From: Dactylosporangium vinaceum
GTDB lineage: Bacteria; Actinomycetota; Actinomycetes; Mycobacteriales; Micromonosporaceae
Assembly: GCF_019904175.1 (NCBI RefSeq)
Contig: NZ_CP061913.1
Coordinates: 1,860,001-1,924,000 of the forward strand
Direction of reading: 5' to 3'
Length of the DNA stretch: 64,000 nt
Both the position numbers and the translations under genes were made by a program. Below, in pieces: positions 53,709 through 62,481 of the stretch. The notes under the pieces are model-generated. The model worked only from the letters and a program-made list of their open reading frames with translations, was not told where the DNA came from and did not search any database. Positions within the stretch are counted from its first letter, which is position 1. Each line of letters starts with the position of its first letter.

Positions 53709-53846
53709 GGTTGGCTGGTATCCGGTGTGCGTCCGAGCCCTCTAACCCGGCGTAGCGCCAGTCCAATAGAGCAGCCGACACGGCACCAACCCCACGGTGT
53801 CGGGCGGTCGCTCGGCTTCTACACAGATCCAGGAGCGAGCAACCAA

Positions 53847-54311
53847 GTGGCCGTCAAGATCCGGCTCCTGCGGATGGGCAAGATCCGCAACCCGCAGTAC
53901 CGCATCGTCATCGCCGACTCGCGCACCAAGCGTGACGGTCGGGCGATCGAGTTCGTCGGGCTGTACCACCCGAAGGAGGAGCCCTCGCGTATCGAGGTCA
54001 ACTCCGAGCGTGTCCAGCACTGGCTCTCCGTCGGCGCGCAGCCGAGCGAGGCCGTGCGGGCCATCCTGTCCAAGACCGGCGACTGGCAGCAGTTCAAGGG
54101 TCTGCCCGCCCCGGCCGAGCCGCTGAAGGTTCGTGCCGCGGCGCCCGACCGCCGGGCTGCGTACGAGGCTGAGGCCCAGGCTGCCGCCGGTGTGGCCGAC
54201 ACCCCGAAGGCGGCGAAGAAGACCGCCGAGCCGAAGAAGAAGGCCGAAGCCGAGGCTCCGGCCGCGCAGGCTGAGGAGCAGTCCGGTGCCGGCGCCGGCG
54301 CGGAGGCCTGA
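53847..54311 (+). CDS. rpsP: 30S ribosomal protein bS16
   Basis: 154 residues from GTG 53847, with AGGAG upstream. The bS16 core is [29 protein letters not shown] and [16 protein letters not shown] (1-85). The remaining 65 residues are an Ala/Lys/Glu tail ([16 protein letters not shown]) common in actinobacterial bS16. It opens the operon rpsP-khpA-rimM-trmD. Confidence 0.96.
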   Translation: MAVKIRLLRMGKIRNPQYRIVIADSRTKRDGRAIEFVGLYHPKEEPSRIEVNSERVQHWLSVGAQPSEAVRAILSKTGDWQQFKGLPAPAEPLKVRAAAPDRRAAYEAEAQAAAGVADTPKAAKKTAEPKKKAEAEAPAAQAEEQSGAGAGAEA

Positions 54312-54312
54312 C

Positions 54313-54543
54313 GTGCTGCGCCCCGCGCTCGAGCACCTGGTCAAGGGCATCGTCGACAATCCTGACGATGTCCGCGTGCGCATGGTCGACTCCCGCCGCG
54401 GTCAGCGGCTGGAGGTCCGGGTGAACCCGGAGGACCTCGGCACGGTGATCGGGCGCGGTGGCCGCACGGCCAAGGCGCTGCGGCAGGTCATCACGTCGAT
54501 CGGTGGCCGCGGCGTGCGCGTCGAGATCGTCGACGCGTACTGA
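54313..54543 (+). CDS. khpA: KH-domain RNA-binding protein
   Basis: 76 residues from GTG 54313, one base after the rpsP stop. A single KH domain with the GxxG loop in TVIGRGGRTAKALRQVI (47-50). KhpA proteins bind structured RNA together with KhpB/Jag and influence ribosome assembly and cell division in Gram-positive bacteria. Its place between rpsP and rimM is conserved. Confidence 0.95.
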   Translation: MLRPALEHLVKGIVDNPDDVRVRMVDSRRGQRLEVRVNPEDLGTVIGRGGRTAKALRQVITSIGGRGVRVEIVDAY

Positions 54544-54547
54544 CGGC

Positions 54548-55099
54548 ATGCTGCTCGTCGTCGGTCAGATCTTCCGCGCGCACGGCGTCCGGGGCGAAGT
54601 TGTCGTGGACGTGCGCACGGACGCGCCGGCCGAACGTTTCGCCGTCGGGTCGGTCCTGGTGACCGACTCGACGGCGGTTCGGCATCTACAGACCGTCCCC
54701 GCGGGCGCATGGCGGCCCCCGGCGACGCTGACCATCGAGTCGGTCCGCCCGCACCAGGGCCGCCTGCTGGTGGTCTTCGAGGGCATCTACGACCGCAACC
54801 TCGCCGAGGACATGCGCGGCGTCCTGCTGTGCGTGGACAGCGACACGATCCCCGCCAGCGACGACCCGGACGAGTTCAACGACCACGAGCTGGTCGGGCT
54901 CGACGTGGTGGACGCCGCGGGGGAGCGCCTCGGCGAGCTGCTGCGCATCGACCACGCGCCCGCGCACGACCTGCTCGTCGTGAAGCTGACCGACGGGCGG
55001 ACGGGGCTCGTACCGTTCGTGCGCGAGATCGTTCCCGAGGTCGACGTGCCCGGGCGCCGCATCGTCGTCACCCCGCCGGAAGGCCTGTTCGACCTATGA
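54548..55099 (+). CDS. rimM: 16S rRNA processing protein RimM
   Basis: 183 residues from ATG 54548. N-terminal RimM domain begins [17 protein letters not shown], and the PRC-barrel-like C-terminal domain carries [19 protein letters not shown] and [18 protein letters not shown]. RimM binds uS19 and is needed for maturation of the 30S head. It starts 4 bp after khpA and overlaps trmD by ATGA. Confidence 0.95.
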   Translation: MLLVVGQIFRAHGVRGEVVVDVRTDAPAERFAVGSVLVTDSTAVRHLQTVPAGAWRPPATLTIESVRPHQGRLLVVFEGIYDRNLAEDMRGVLLCVDSDTIPASDDPDEFNDHELVGLDVVDAAGERLGELLRIDHAPAHDLLVVKLTDGRTGLVPFVREIVPEVDVPGRRIVVTPPEGLFDL

Positions 55100-55809
55100 G
55101 GGTCGATGTTGTCACGATTTTTCCGGAGTACCTCGCGCCGCTCGAACTGTCGCTTATCGGCAAGGCACGCACCAGCGGGACGCTGGAGCTGGCGGTGCAC
55201 GACCTGCGCCAGTGGACCCATGACGTGCACCGGACCGTCGACGACACGCCGTACGGTGGCGGGCCGGGCATGGTGATGCGGCCCGAGCCCTGGGGTCAGG
55301 CGCTCGACGCGCTCGCGGGGCCCGACACGCACCTGATCGTGCCCAGCCCGGCCGGGGCGCCGTTCACACAGGCGACCGCGCGCGCCCTCGCGGAGGACAA
55401 GCACCTGATGTTCGCCTGCGGGCGGTACGAGGGCATCGACCAGCGGGTCTTCGACCATGCGGCCGCGCGGATGCGGGTGAGCGAGGTGTCGCTCGGCGAC
55501 TACGTGCTGTTCGGGGGCGAGGTCGCGGTGCTTGTGGTGCTGGAGGCGGTCACCCGGCTGCTTCCGGGCGTGCTGGGCAACGCGGACTCGCTGCTCGACG
55601 AGTCGCACGCGGACGGGGTGCTCGAGGCGCCGATGTATACCAAGCCGCCAAGCTGGCGGGGGTTGGACGTGCCCGAGATCCTGCGCTCCGGTGATCACGG
55701 TCGGATCGCGCGGTGGCGGCGGGAGCAGGCGCTGGAGCGGACTGCCGCGCGCCGGCCCGATCTCATCGCCGCGCTGGAGCGGTCCCGTCCGGAGCACGAG
55801 GCGAGCTGA
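55096..55809 (+). CDS. trmD: tRNA (guanine37-N1)-methyltransferase
   Basis: 237 residues. TrmD methylates G37 of tRNAs and prevents frameshifting. Visible motifs: [35 protein letters not shown], the trefoil-knot SAM site [11 protein letters not shown] and [16 protein letters not shown]. The ATG overlaps the rimM stop. Confidence 0.97.
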   Translation: MRVDVVTIFPEYLAPLELSLIGKARTSGTLELAVHDLRQWTHDVHRTVDDTPYGGGPGMVMRPEPWGQALDALAGPDTHLIVPSPAGAPFTQATARALAEDKHLMFACGRYEGIDQRVFDHAAARMRVSEVSLGDYVLFGGEVAVLVVLEAVTRLLPGVLGNADSLLDESHADGVLEAPMYTKPPSWRGLDVPEILRSGDHGRIARWRREQALERTAARRPDLIAALERSRPEHEAS

Positions 55810-55828
55810 TCGCCGTCCGCGCGTCCGC

Positions 55829-55896
55829 GCGTGCTGCGTCTCCGCGCGTGCTGCGTCTCCGCGCGTGCTGCGTCTCCGCGCGTGCTGCGTCTCCGC
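55829..55896. repeat. four 17-bp tandem repeats between trmD and rplS
   Basis: GCGTGCTGCGTCTCCGC repeated exactly four times from 55829 to 55896, preceded by GTCCGCGCGTCCGCGC. The period of 17 equals that of the array at 1913, but the unit is different. The remainder of the 55810-56103 spacer has no gene; TAGTGA and a GC-rich block before it are too weak to call a promoter. Confidence 0.9.
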
Positions 55897-56103
55897 GTGA
55901 CCGCACGTGGGCTGCCTTTCCTCGCGTCCGCGCGGGCGCAATGAAGCCCGCCGGCGGCGATCAAGGAGCCTGATTTCAGGTTCGGCGTGTCGATGTGGCA
56001 AAGTAGTGAGGTTGCCGCGGCCTGTTGTGCCCGACGACCATGATCACAAACCCTCGCGCGCCACAGAGATCGGGCGTGCCTTGAGTGACGAGGAACAGCC
56101 GCG

Positions 56104-56463
56104 ATGAACACGCTGGACGAGCTGGACGCACAGTCGCAGCGGACCGATATACCCAGCTTCCGCGCCGGTGACACCGTCAAGGTGCACGCCCGGGTTGTCG
56201 AGGGCAACCGGTCCCGGGTCCAGGTCTTCCAGGGCGTCGTGATCCGTCGCCAGGGCGCCGGCCTGCGGGAGACTTTCTCGGTCCGGAAGGTGAGTTTCGG
56301 CGTCGGTGTCGAGCGCACCTACCCGGTCAACAGCCCCGCCGTCGACCGTATCGAGGTCGTCACCCGCGGTGACGTCCGCCGGGCCAAGCTCTACTACCTG
56401 CGTGACCTGCGGGGCAAGAAGGCCAAGATCAAGGAGAAGCGCGAGACCAAGGTCAGCAGCTGA
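56104..56463 (+). CDS. rplS: 50S ribosomal protein bL19
   Basis: 119 residues. The bL19 signature is complete: [68 protein letters not shown] and [22 protein letters not shown] precedes the ATG. Separated from trmD by 294 bp with repeats, so it may have its own promoter. A strong hairpin follows. Confidence 0.97.
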   Translation: MNTLDELDAQSQRTDIPSFRAGDTVKVHARVVEGNRSRVQVFQGVVIRRQGAGLRETFSVRKVSFGVGVERTYPVNSPAVDRIEVVTRGDVRRAKLYYLRDLRGKKAKIKEKRETKVSS

Positions 56464-56488
56464 CCTTCGCTTCGCCGGATCGCGAACG

Positions 56489-56514
56489 GGGAGGGGCGCG
56501 GTGCGCACCCTCCC
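56489..56514 (+). terminator. hairpin after rplS
   Basis: GGGAGGG (56489-56495) and GCGC pair with GCGC and CCCTCCC (56508-56514), with a bulged A and a three-base loop. Confidence 0.75.
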
Positions 56515-56595
56515 TGTGCCACGTTCGGGATCGGGTCTTTCGGTCATCTGGAGCCGGTCTCCCCAAAGTGGTCTTGTGCATCTAGGCTGACGCCG

Positions 56596-58149
56596 ATGGC
56601 AAGTGACCCCTACGGCCGCGATGGTTACGACGATCGCGCCGACGACCAACACCCACGCGACCGCCGCTTGGACCAGGCGGGTGAGTCGCGTGGGCAGCAG
56701 CAGCCCTTCGGCGGAGTCAGCTACCCGGGCCACGATTACTGGTCCACGACGGGTCGGCCGGACGCCGAGGAGGTCCAGCGCGTCTACGACGGCGGCTGGC
56801 AGGGCGGTGACGGCGACGCCTACGGGCGGCGCGACGTCGCGCCCGCGCCCGCGCCCGGACGCGACGTCGTACCCGGCGGTGGCCGGGACGTGGTGCCGGG
56901 GCGCGGCCCCGACCCGCGCGGTGACCGGGGTCGCGGTGATCAGGGCCCCGCGGGCCAGGCCAATGGCTGGGGTCGCGAACCTGAGCGCGGCTGGAGCCGG
57001 GGCGACGACCCCGGCGACTGGCAGCGCGGCCGCCGGGACTGGGACGACCCGTACGGCTCCCGGCGCGGTCAGTGGGGCCGTGACGAGCCGCCGATGGTGC
57101 GCGACCGCGCGTTCGAGCGCGAGGAGCAGTACGACGACTCCGGCTTCGACGATTCGCGGGACCGTCGCGAACGCGAGCGCGCGGACAGGTACGAACGCAG
57201 CTATGACCGCAATGAGCGCTCCACGGGGTCAGGATCGGGGTCGGGGTCGCGTCCCCGCCGGGGCGGCTCGTATGACGACGATTCCGCGTCGAACTCCACC
57301 TGGCGGACCAAGGTTCGCCGCAAGCGCAAGAACATGCCGCTGTGGCAGGAGTTGCCGCTGCTGCTGATCGTCGCGTTCTGCCTGGCCGTGCTCATCCGCA
57401 CCTTCCTGGTCCAGGCGTTCTTCATCCCGTCCGGCTCGATGGAGCAGACGCTCCTCGTCGGCGACCGGGTGCTTGTCAACAAGGTGCTGTACGACGTGCG
57501 GGAACCCGAGCACGGCGAGGTCGTCGTATTCACGGGGCCGGACACATGGGCGCCGGAGAACCAGGTCGACAAGGACGCCGGCTTCTTCGCCGAGCTCGGC
57601 CGCACCGTCGGCGACCTCGTCGGGTTCTCCCAACCGGGTGAAAAAGACTTCATCAAACGGGTGATCGGGCTCCCGGGCGACACAGTCGCGTGCTGCGACG
57701 TCGAAGGGCGCGTCACCGTCAACGGCTATCCGCTGGACGAGTCGTCGTACCTGTACGACAACTCCCCGCTCGACGCCGCCCCGAATCCGAGGCAGTGCAC
57801 GGCGCGCCGGTTCGGGCCGATCAAGGTCGAGGCCGGCCAGATGTTCGTCATGGGCGACCATCGCGGCGTCTCTCAGGATTCACGGTGCCAGGGCCAGGTG
57901 CCGATCGACAACGTGATCGGGCGCGCGTTCGTGGTCCTGTGGCCGAGCAGCCGCTGGGCCTGGCTGCCCGTGCCCGACACGTTCAAGAACATCCCGAAAC
58001 CGGCGGCTCTGGCGCCTCCGGGTCCACATGTCACGCGCGCACCGAACGTCCCGTTGGTGCCGGATGTGGTACTCGTCCCGATCGCTGTCGCGGCCTCGCT
58101 TTCGACCCGATCGGCGCGTCAGGACCGGTTGAGGCGTCGCCGATGGTGA
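56596..58149 (+). CDS. lepB: signal peptidase I with long charged N-terminal extension
   Basis: 517 residues. The first 235 are hydrophilic, rich in Arg, Asp, Gly, with repeats such as GRDVVPGGGRDVVPGRGPD and no fold. A membrane helix follows (252-272). The serine/lysine catalytic dyad is Ser281 (IPSGSMEQ) and Lys354 (KDFIKRVIGLPGD), and MFVMGDHRGVSQDSR is the third box. A hydrophobic segment near the C-terminus (VVLVPIAVAASL) followed by basic residues could be a second membrane anchor. It cleaves signal peptides of exported proteins. A second lepB follows after 21 bp. Confidence 0.92.
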   Translation: MASDPYGRDGYDDRADDQHPRDRRLDQAGESRGQQQPFGGVSYPGHDYWSTTGRPDAEEVQRVYDGGWQGGDGDAYGRRDVAPAPAPGRDVVPGGGRDVVPGRGPDPRGDRGRGDQGPAGQANGWGREPERGWSRGDDPGDWQRGRRDWDDPYGSRRGQWGRDEPPMVRDRAFEREEQYDDSGFDDSRDRRERERADRYERSYDRNERSTGSGSGSGSRPRRGGSYDDDSASNSTWRTKVRRKRKNMPLWQELPLLLIVAFCLAVLIRTFLVQAFFIPSGSMEQTLLVGDRVLVNKVLYDVREPEHGEVVVFTGPDTWAPENQVDKDAGFFAELGRTVGDLVGFSQPGEKDFIKRVIGLPGDTVACCDVEGRVTVNGYPLDESSYLYDNSPLDAAPNPRQCTARRFGPIKVEAGQMFVMGDHRGVSQDSRCQGQVPIDNVIGRAFVVLWPSSRWAWLPVPDTFKNIPKPAALAPPGPHVTRAPNVPLVPDVVLVPIAVAASLSTRSARQDRLRRRRW

Positions 58150-58170
58150 CGAACACGTACCCTTCAGGGC

Positions 58171-58812
58171 GTGATTGACGAGCAGACCAAAAAGCCCAGT
58201 AGCTTCTGGCGCGAATTGCCGGTGTTGCTGGGCGTGGCGATCATCGTCGCCGTCGTCGTACGCGCCTTCGTGCTGCAGACGTTCTACATCCCATCGGAGT
58301 CGATGGAGAACACGCTGCTCATCAAGGATCGCGTCCTCGTCAACAAACTCGTGTACGACTTCCGGTCCCCGCATCGCGGCGAGGTCATCGTCTTCACGGC
58401 CCCCGACTCCTGGCGCAACGACCCGTCCGAAGAAGACTTCATCAAGCGCGTCATCGCGGTCGGCGGGGACCACGTGCTGTGCTGTGACGACAAGCAGCGC
58501 ATCACCGTCAACGGCACGCCGCTGGATGAGACGTACATCTACGCGAACGCCGACGGGCTGCAGGACCTGCCCAGCGAAGAGCAGTTCGACATCACGGTGC
58601 CGCAGGGGCGCCTGTGGGTCATGGGCGATCATCGGTCGCGGTCGGGCGACTCGCGGTACAACTTCATCCGCACGAAAGACCCGAACCAGGCGACGATCGC
58701 TGAAGATGCCGTGATCGGCCGGGCGTTCGTGGTCTTCTGGCCCTTCAACCGCGCGAAGTGGCTCAGCGTCCCCGACACGTTCGACAAGGTGCCGGATCCG
58801 ACGTCCAAGTGA
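58171..58812 (+). CDS. lepB: signal peptidase I (second, compact)
   Basis: 213 residues from GTG 58171. One N-terminal membrane helix (LPVLLGVAIIVAVVVRAFVL) precedes catalytic Ser44 (IPSESMENT) and Lys92 (DFIKRVIAVGGD); MGDHRSRSGDSRYN is intact. It lacks the long extension and C-terminal anchor of the preceding paralogue. Tandem signal peptidase genes are normal in actinobacteria; different substrate sets are likely but unproven here. Confidence 0.94.
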   Translation: MIDEQTKKPSSFWRELPVLLGVAIIVAVVVRAFVLQTFYIPSESMENTLLIKDRVLVNKLVYDFRSPHRGEVIVFTAPDSWRNDPSEEDFIKRVIAVGGDHVLCCDDKQRITVNGTPLDETYIYANADGLQDLPSEEQFDITVPQGRLWVMGDHRSRSGDSRYNFIRTKDPNQATIAEDAVIGRAFVVFWPFNRAKWLSVPDTFDKVPDPTSK

Positions 58813-58832
58813 TTGCGTCGTAGTCTCGTCGT

Positions 58833-59291
58833 ATGACGGAGGCAGCGGCAGACATCGACCGCCGGGCGGCGCGGGTGCTGCTGCTCGACCCGTCCGGGCG
58901 CGTCCTGCTCCTGCGCGGATGCGACCCGGCCCGGCCCGAGCACCGCTACTGGTTCACGGTGGGCGGCGGCCTCGAGCCGGGGGAGTCGCTCGCCGACGCG
59001 GCCGTGCGCGAGGTGTTCGAGGAGACGGGGCTGCGCATCAGCCCGGGCGACCTGGCCGGACCCATCCGCACCGACGAGGTCAACTTTCCTTTCGATGGTC
59101 GTTGGTACTCGCAGGAGCAGTCGTTCTTCGTCGTTCGCACGGATGCGTTCCAGCCGGACCTGTCGCACCTCGACGAGTACGAGATCGAGAGCGTGGACGC
59201 GACGCGCTGGTGGTCGCCGGACGACCTCGACGCGACCGAGGAGCGCTTCTACCCCGCGGATCTCGCCGCGTTGCTGCGGGAGGTGGGCTGA
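58833..59291 (+). CDS. Nudix hydrolase
   Basis: 152 residues. The Nudix box is intact: GGGLEPGESLADAAVREVFEETGL. RRAARVLLLDPSGRVLLLRG opens the fold, and RTDEVNFPFDGRWYSQEQSFF follows the box. The substrate is some nucleoside-diphosphate derivative, not determinable here. The stop overlaps the rnhB start by one base (TGATG). The contrast with the damaged Nudix box at 39463 is clear. Confidence 0.9.
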   Translation: MTEAAADIDRRAARVLLLDPSGRVLLLRGCDPARPEHRYWFTVGGGLEPGESLADAAVREVFEETGLRISPGDLAGPIRTDEVNFPFDGRWYSQEQSFFVVRTDAFQPDLSHLDEYEIESVDATRWWSPDDLDATEERFYPADLAALLREVG

Positions 59292-60037
59292 TGCTCGCGC
59301 CTCCGCGCACGGTGGTCCACCGCGCCGCCGGCCTCTGGGCCCTGGAGCGGGCGCTGCAACGGCGCGGCTTCGATCGGGTCGCCGGGGCCGACGAGGCGGG
59401 CCGGGGCGCCTGCGCAGGCCCGCTCGTGGTCGGGGCCGTGATCCTGCCCCAGGGCCGCCGCGGCGAGATCGACGAGCTCAACGACTCCAAGCTGCTGACG
59501 CCGGCCGCGCGGGAGCGCATCTACGAGCAGGTCGTCCGGCGCGCGGAAGCGTGGACCGCGATCATCATCCCGCCGGGCGACATCGACCGCCGTGGCCTGC
59601 ATGTGTGTAACCTCGCCGGGATGCGCCGCGCCCTCGCGGGCCTGTCGGTGCGCCCGGACTACGCCCTGACCGACGGCTTCAAGGTCGACGGCTTGGGCAT
59701 CCCCGGCCTCGCGGTGTGGAAGGGCGACCAGGTCGCGGCCTGCGTCGCGGCGGCGAGCGTGGTGGCGAAGGTCACGCGGGACAGGATCATGGAAGAACTG
59801 CACGAGTCGTACCCGCAGTACGGCTTCGACGAGCACAAAGGGTATTCGACACCGGATCACGGCGCGGCTCTGGCGGAGCACGGCCCCTGCCCCGAGCACC
59901 GTTTCTCCTACGCGAACGTGGCGGCGGTGGGGCGTCCGGGCGCACGGCGCGGTAACGTCGGCGTGGCGCCCGGCGAGGCCGCACGGGTTCCGGCGCAAGT
60001 GGGCGACAATGTGGCTATGGAAGGCGGACCGCGATGA
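59291..60037 (+). CDS. rnhB: ribonuclease HII
   Basis: 248 residues from ATG 59291. It removes RNA from RNA-DNA hybrids and single misincorporated ribonucleotides. The catalytic motif GADEAGRGACAG has Asp34 and Glu35, LTDGFKVDG holds the third acidic residue, and AAASVVAKVTRDRIM is the conserved helix. The C-terminal 35 residues are an unconserved tail. Overlaps DUF2469 by ATGA. Confidence 0.95.
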   Translation: MLAPPRTVVHRAAGLWALERALQRRGFDRVAGADEAGRGACAGPLVVGAVILPQGRRGEIDELNDSKLLTPAARERIYEQVVRRAEAWTAIIIPPGDIDRRGLHVCNLAGMRRALAGLSVRPDYALTDGFKVDGLGIPGLAVWKGDQVAACVAAASVVAKVTRDRIMEELHESYPQYGFDEHKGYSTPDHGAALAEHGPCPEHRFSYANVAAVGRPGARRGNVGVAPGEAARVPAQVGDNVAMEGGPR

Positions 60038-60354
60038 GCGCCGAAGATCTCGAGAAGTATGAAACCGAGATGGAGCTGCAGCTCTACCGGGAGTACCGCG
60101 ACATCGTCCGCCAGTTCTCCTACGTGGTGGAGACCGAGCGCCGGTTCTACCTGGCCAACCAGGTCGACCTGCACGTGCGCAACTCCGACGGCGAGGTCTA
60201 CTTCGAGGTCGAGATGCACGACGCCTGGGTGTGGGACATGTACCGCCCTGCCCGGTTCGTGAAAAATGTCCGGGTCATGACGTTCAAGGATGTCAATGTC
60301 GAGGAGCTCGAGAAGCCTGACATCTCGCTGCCCGACAACGGCTTCGGCGGATAA
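60034..60354 (+). CDS. DUF2469 family protein
   Basis: 106 residues, nearly invariant across actinobacteria: MSAEDLEKYETEMELQLYRE, FSYVVETERRFYLANQVD, VEMHDAWVWDMYRPARFVK. It always follows rnhB, here overlapping by ATGA. The function is unknown; a beta-rich RNA- or ribosome-related role has been suggested only from context. A perfect hairpin lies 10 bp after the stop. Confidence 0.94.
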   Translation: MSAEDLEKYETEMELQLYREYRDIVRQFSYVVETERRFYLANQVDLHVRNSDGEVYFEVEMHDAWVWDMYRPARFVKNVRVMTFKDVNVEELEKPDISLPDNGFGG

Positions 60355-60364
60355 GTTTTGACGC

Positions 60365-60389
60365 GGGCCCGGCGGCCATCGCCGGGCCC
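60365..60389 (+). terminator. hairpin ending the rnhB-DUF2469 operon
   Basis: GGGCCCGGC (60365-60373) pairs perfectly with GCCGGGCCC (60381-60389) around seven bases; a short T-containing stretch follows. Confidence 0.8.
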
Positions 60390-60412
60390 ACCTGCGCTTT
60401 GCTGTTTTCGAG

Positions 60413-60439
60413 TTATCCACAAGCACTGAGTTATCCACA
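60413..60439 (+). promoter_or_regulatory. two direct DnaA boxes upstream of the M23-like gene
   Basis: TTATCCACA occurs exactly at 60413-60421 and again at 60431-60439, same strand, 18 bp apart, in an AT-rich patch of this GC-rich sequence. This is the strict DnaA-box consensus. The pair lies 40-70 bp before the M23-like start. The region is not an origin (no dnaA/dnaN nearby); DnaA titration or transcriptional control is the likely role. Confidence 0.6.
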
Positions 60440-60480
60440 GATTTGCATGATCGCGTCTGCAGCGGCCGACGGTTTGAGCA

Positions 60481-61041
60481 ATGCTCGCCGCCATGTTCAA
60501 GACACTTGCCCGGGTCGGGCTTCTCGTTGTTGCCGCCACTGCCATCGCCGCCGCCTCCGCGGCCATCGCCGCCGTATCCGCCGCGCTCACTCCGGCGAGG
60601 TCCGCCTCGGCCCGGGAGGAGGGCTCCGCGCCCTTCGAGGCGCCGCTGGACGGGCCGGTGACGGTGACGCGGGGGTTCGAGCCGCCTTCGGACCGGTACG
60701 CGGCCGGGCACCGCGGTGTGGACCTGGCCGGCGCTCCCGGGCAGATCGTCAGGAGTGCCGGCGCGGGCACGGTGATCTTCGCGGGGAACGTGGGAGGGCG
60801 GCCGATCGTGAGCGTGGCGCACGCCGACGGGGTGCGGACCACGTATGAGCCGGTTGATCCCTCGGTGAAGCGGGGGCAGGCGGTGGCGGCGCAGACGCCC
60901 GTCGGACGACTGAGACCCGGGCATCCGGACTGCCCGGCGGATGCGTGCCTGCACTGGGGGCTGCGAACGTCGGACAACGTGTACCTGGATCCGCTGAGCC
61001 TGCTGCGGCCGCCGCGGGTGCGGCTCTATCCGATGGCGTAG
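60481..61041 (+). CDS. exported M23 (LytM-like) protein with altered HxH motif
   Basis: 186 residues. Residues 5-37 are a signal peptide or anchor (VGLLVVAATAIAAASAAIAAV). The LytM domain spans about 55-175: GHRGVDLAG supplies zinc ligands His77 and Asp81, and HADGVRTTYEPV the catalytic His114. The usual HxH is CLHWGLR, so the first histidine is Cys156 and only His158 remains. A nearby Cys151 could bond to it. Such HWGL-type members are common in actinobacteria; whether they cut peptidoglycan is uncertain. ATG 60493 is an alternative start. The gene follows a pair of DnaA boxes. Confidence 0.82.
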   Translation: MLAAMFKTLARVGLLVVAATAIAAASAAIAAVSAALTPARSASAREEGSAPFEAPLDGPVTVTRGFEPPSDRYAAGHRGVDLAGAPGQIVRSAGAGTVIFAGNVGGRPIVSVAHADGVRTTYEPVDPSVKRGQAVAAQTPVGRLRPGHPDCPADACLHWGLRTSDNVYLDPLSLLRPPRVRLYPMA

Positions 61042-61062
61042 GCCGGCAGCTCTCGGCCGGCC
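61041..61062. terminator. hairpin between the M23-like gene and the aminotransferase
   Basis: GGCCGGC (61041-61047) pairs with GCCGGCC (61056-61062) around eight bases, between converging genes. Confidence 0.6.
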
Positions 61063-61088
61063 GTCCCCGCCCGCGTAGCTCGGCGCTG

Positions 61089-62270
61089 CTACCGGCTGGT
61101 GGCTCGTCCTTCGATGAGCGCGGGGAGGCTGGCCGCCAGCCGGTGGTAGTCCTCGGGGCGGTTGTAGATCTGCGCGGACAGCCGTAGGTAGCCGCGTCCG
61201 CGCCACGCGGTCAGCCCGACCTCGGCGGCGAGATCGTCGGAGATCCGGCGGCGCAGGGCGACCGCTGCCTCCGCGTCGCCGGCCACGCCCAGGGGCAGCG
61301 GGATCAACGTCATGGGCAGCCCGGTCGCGGGCGGCAGCTCCGCGCCGATCGCCGCCGCGACCGCGCGCTGCCCGTACTCGGCCAGCGCAACGTTGTGCCG
61401 CCGGACCGTCTCGATGCCGAGGGTCCGGAGCGCGAACAGGCCCGTGGGCGCGGCCAGCCAGGGCGTGTAGTCGTGGGACGCCACCCACTCCAGGCTGGCG
61501 GGGAAGCCGGCCTCGGCCGACCACGACAGCACCAACGGGCGGATGCGGGTCCGTCGCGCGGGCGCGACGGCCAGCAGGGCGGTGCCGCGCGGGGCGAACG
61601 CCCATTTGTGCAGGTTGCCCACCCAGTAGTCGGCGCCAAGCGCGCCGACGTCGGGATCGAGGATGCCCGGCACGTGGGCGGCGTCCACGAGCACCGCCGC
61701 CTGGTCACCCCACCGCTCGCGCACCGCCTCGACGATGCGCCGGACCGGGAACAGGCGCGCGGTCGCGGCGGTGATGTGATCGACGATGACGAGGCGGGTC
61801 CGGGCTGTGGTCGCCTCGAGTACCGCCGCGGTGATCGCCGCATCGTCCGCCTCCAGCGGCACCCGGGCGACCCGGTGGACGGCTCCGGTTCGGCGGCACG
61901 TGGCGGCGACCGCCAGATCGACGGCGCCGTATCCGTGGTCGGTGGTGACGATCTCGTCCTCGGCAACCAGGTCGAGGCTTCCCAGGACGATCGAGGTCCC
62001 CGTGGAGGCGTTCTCCACCAGGGCTGTGCCCTCCGGGTCGGCGCCTACGAAGCCGGCCAGGTGGCGCCGCACGTGGGCGACGCGTTCCTCGAGTCCGACG
62101 GCGAAGAATCGGTGGGGGTTCGACTCCATCTCTTCGCGCACCCGCTGCTGAGCCCGCTGCACTGCGACCGGCACCATGCCGAAGGCCCCGTGGTTGAGGT
62201 GGGCGACGGCTGCGTCGTGGGAGAACAGCAGCCGGGCGCCGGGGATCGGCTCGGGTGGGGACACATCCAC
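61089..62270 (-). CDS. class V aminotransferase, isopenicillin-N-epimerase-like
   Basis: 393 residues from GTG 62270, with GGAG ten bases upstream. It opens LLFSHDAAVAHLNHGAFGMVP, the entry motif of epimerase-like class V PLP enzymes. Other blocks are TALVENASTGTSIVL, VDAAHVPGIL and the PLP site NLHKWAFAPRG with Lys222. Close relatives act as epimerases, desulfurases or lyases; no antibiotic genes are nearby, so the substrate is unknown. The longer upstream frame overlaps xerC and is rejected. Confidence 0.87.
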   Translation of the reverse strand: MDVSPPEPIPGARLLFSHDAAVAHLNHGAFGMVPVAVQRAQQRVREEMESNPHRFFAVGLEERVAHVRRHLAGFVGADPEGTALVENASTGTSIVLGSLDLVAEDEIVTTDHGYGAVDLAVAATCRRTGAVHRVARVPLEADDAAITAAVLEATTARTRLVIVDHITAATARLFPVRRIVEAVRERWGDQAAVLVDAAHVPGILDPDVGALGADYWVGNLHKWAFAPRGTALLAVAPARRTRIRPLVLSWSAEAGFPASLEWVASHDYTPWLAAPTGLFALRTLGIETVRRHNVALAEYGQRAVAAAIGAELPPATGLPMTLIPLPLGVAGDAEAAVALRRRISDDLAAEVGLTAWRGRGYLRLSAQIYNRPEDYHRLAASLPALIEGRATSR

Positions 62271-62481
62271 GATCTTAGGGCTCCTGGGCGGGCTCCCGCG
62301 CCTTCTTGCTGCGGAGCCACCCGGTCCGTCGCCTTCGGGGCCGGTGCGTGGCCGCTGATCGGGGTTGCGTCGCTCGGTCGCGTGGTCGTTCGGACGTGAC
62401 CGCCGCGCTGTCGTCGGAGGTTGTCGCTCGGACGCGTGGTGGTGCGGCATTGGGATGGGTTCCGGGTGGGCGGCGTCGGCT

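Larger units (their letters stand above)
52991..53846. other. 856-bp spacer: repeat array then rpsP promoter and leader
   Basis: After the second DUF402 gene come 160 bases of GC-rich filler, then the 25-bp array, then scattered GCGTCCGCGCG copies (53450, 53490, 53515). From about 53600 the strand becomes G-rich and less biased (GGGGTTAATCGGGGGAAATTGGG). It ends with a probable rpsP promoter and a leader of roughly 130 bases. Long frames crossing the array on both strands are repeat artefacts. Confidence 0.7.

Noticed and set aside
60405..60480. Replication origin, because of DnaA boxes in an AT-rich patch
   Set aside because: Only two boxes, and no dnaA, dnaN, gyrB or rpmH nearby; the location beside rnhB is not an origin context.
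61089..62270. Beta-lactam biosynthesis (isopenicillin N epimerase)
   Set aside because: Only the general class V epimerase-like pattern is present and no other antibiotic genes lie nearby.
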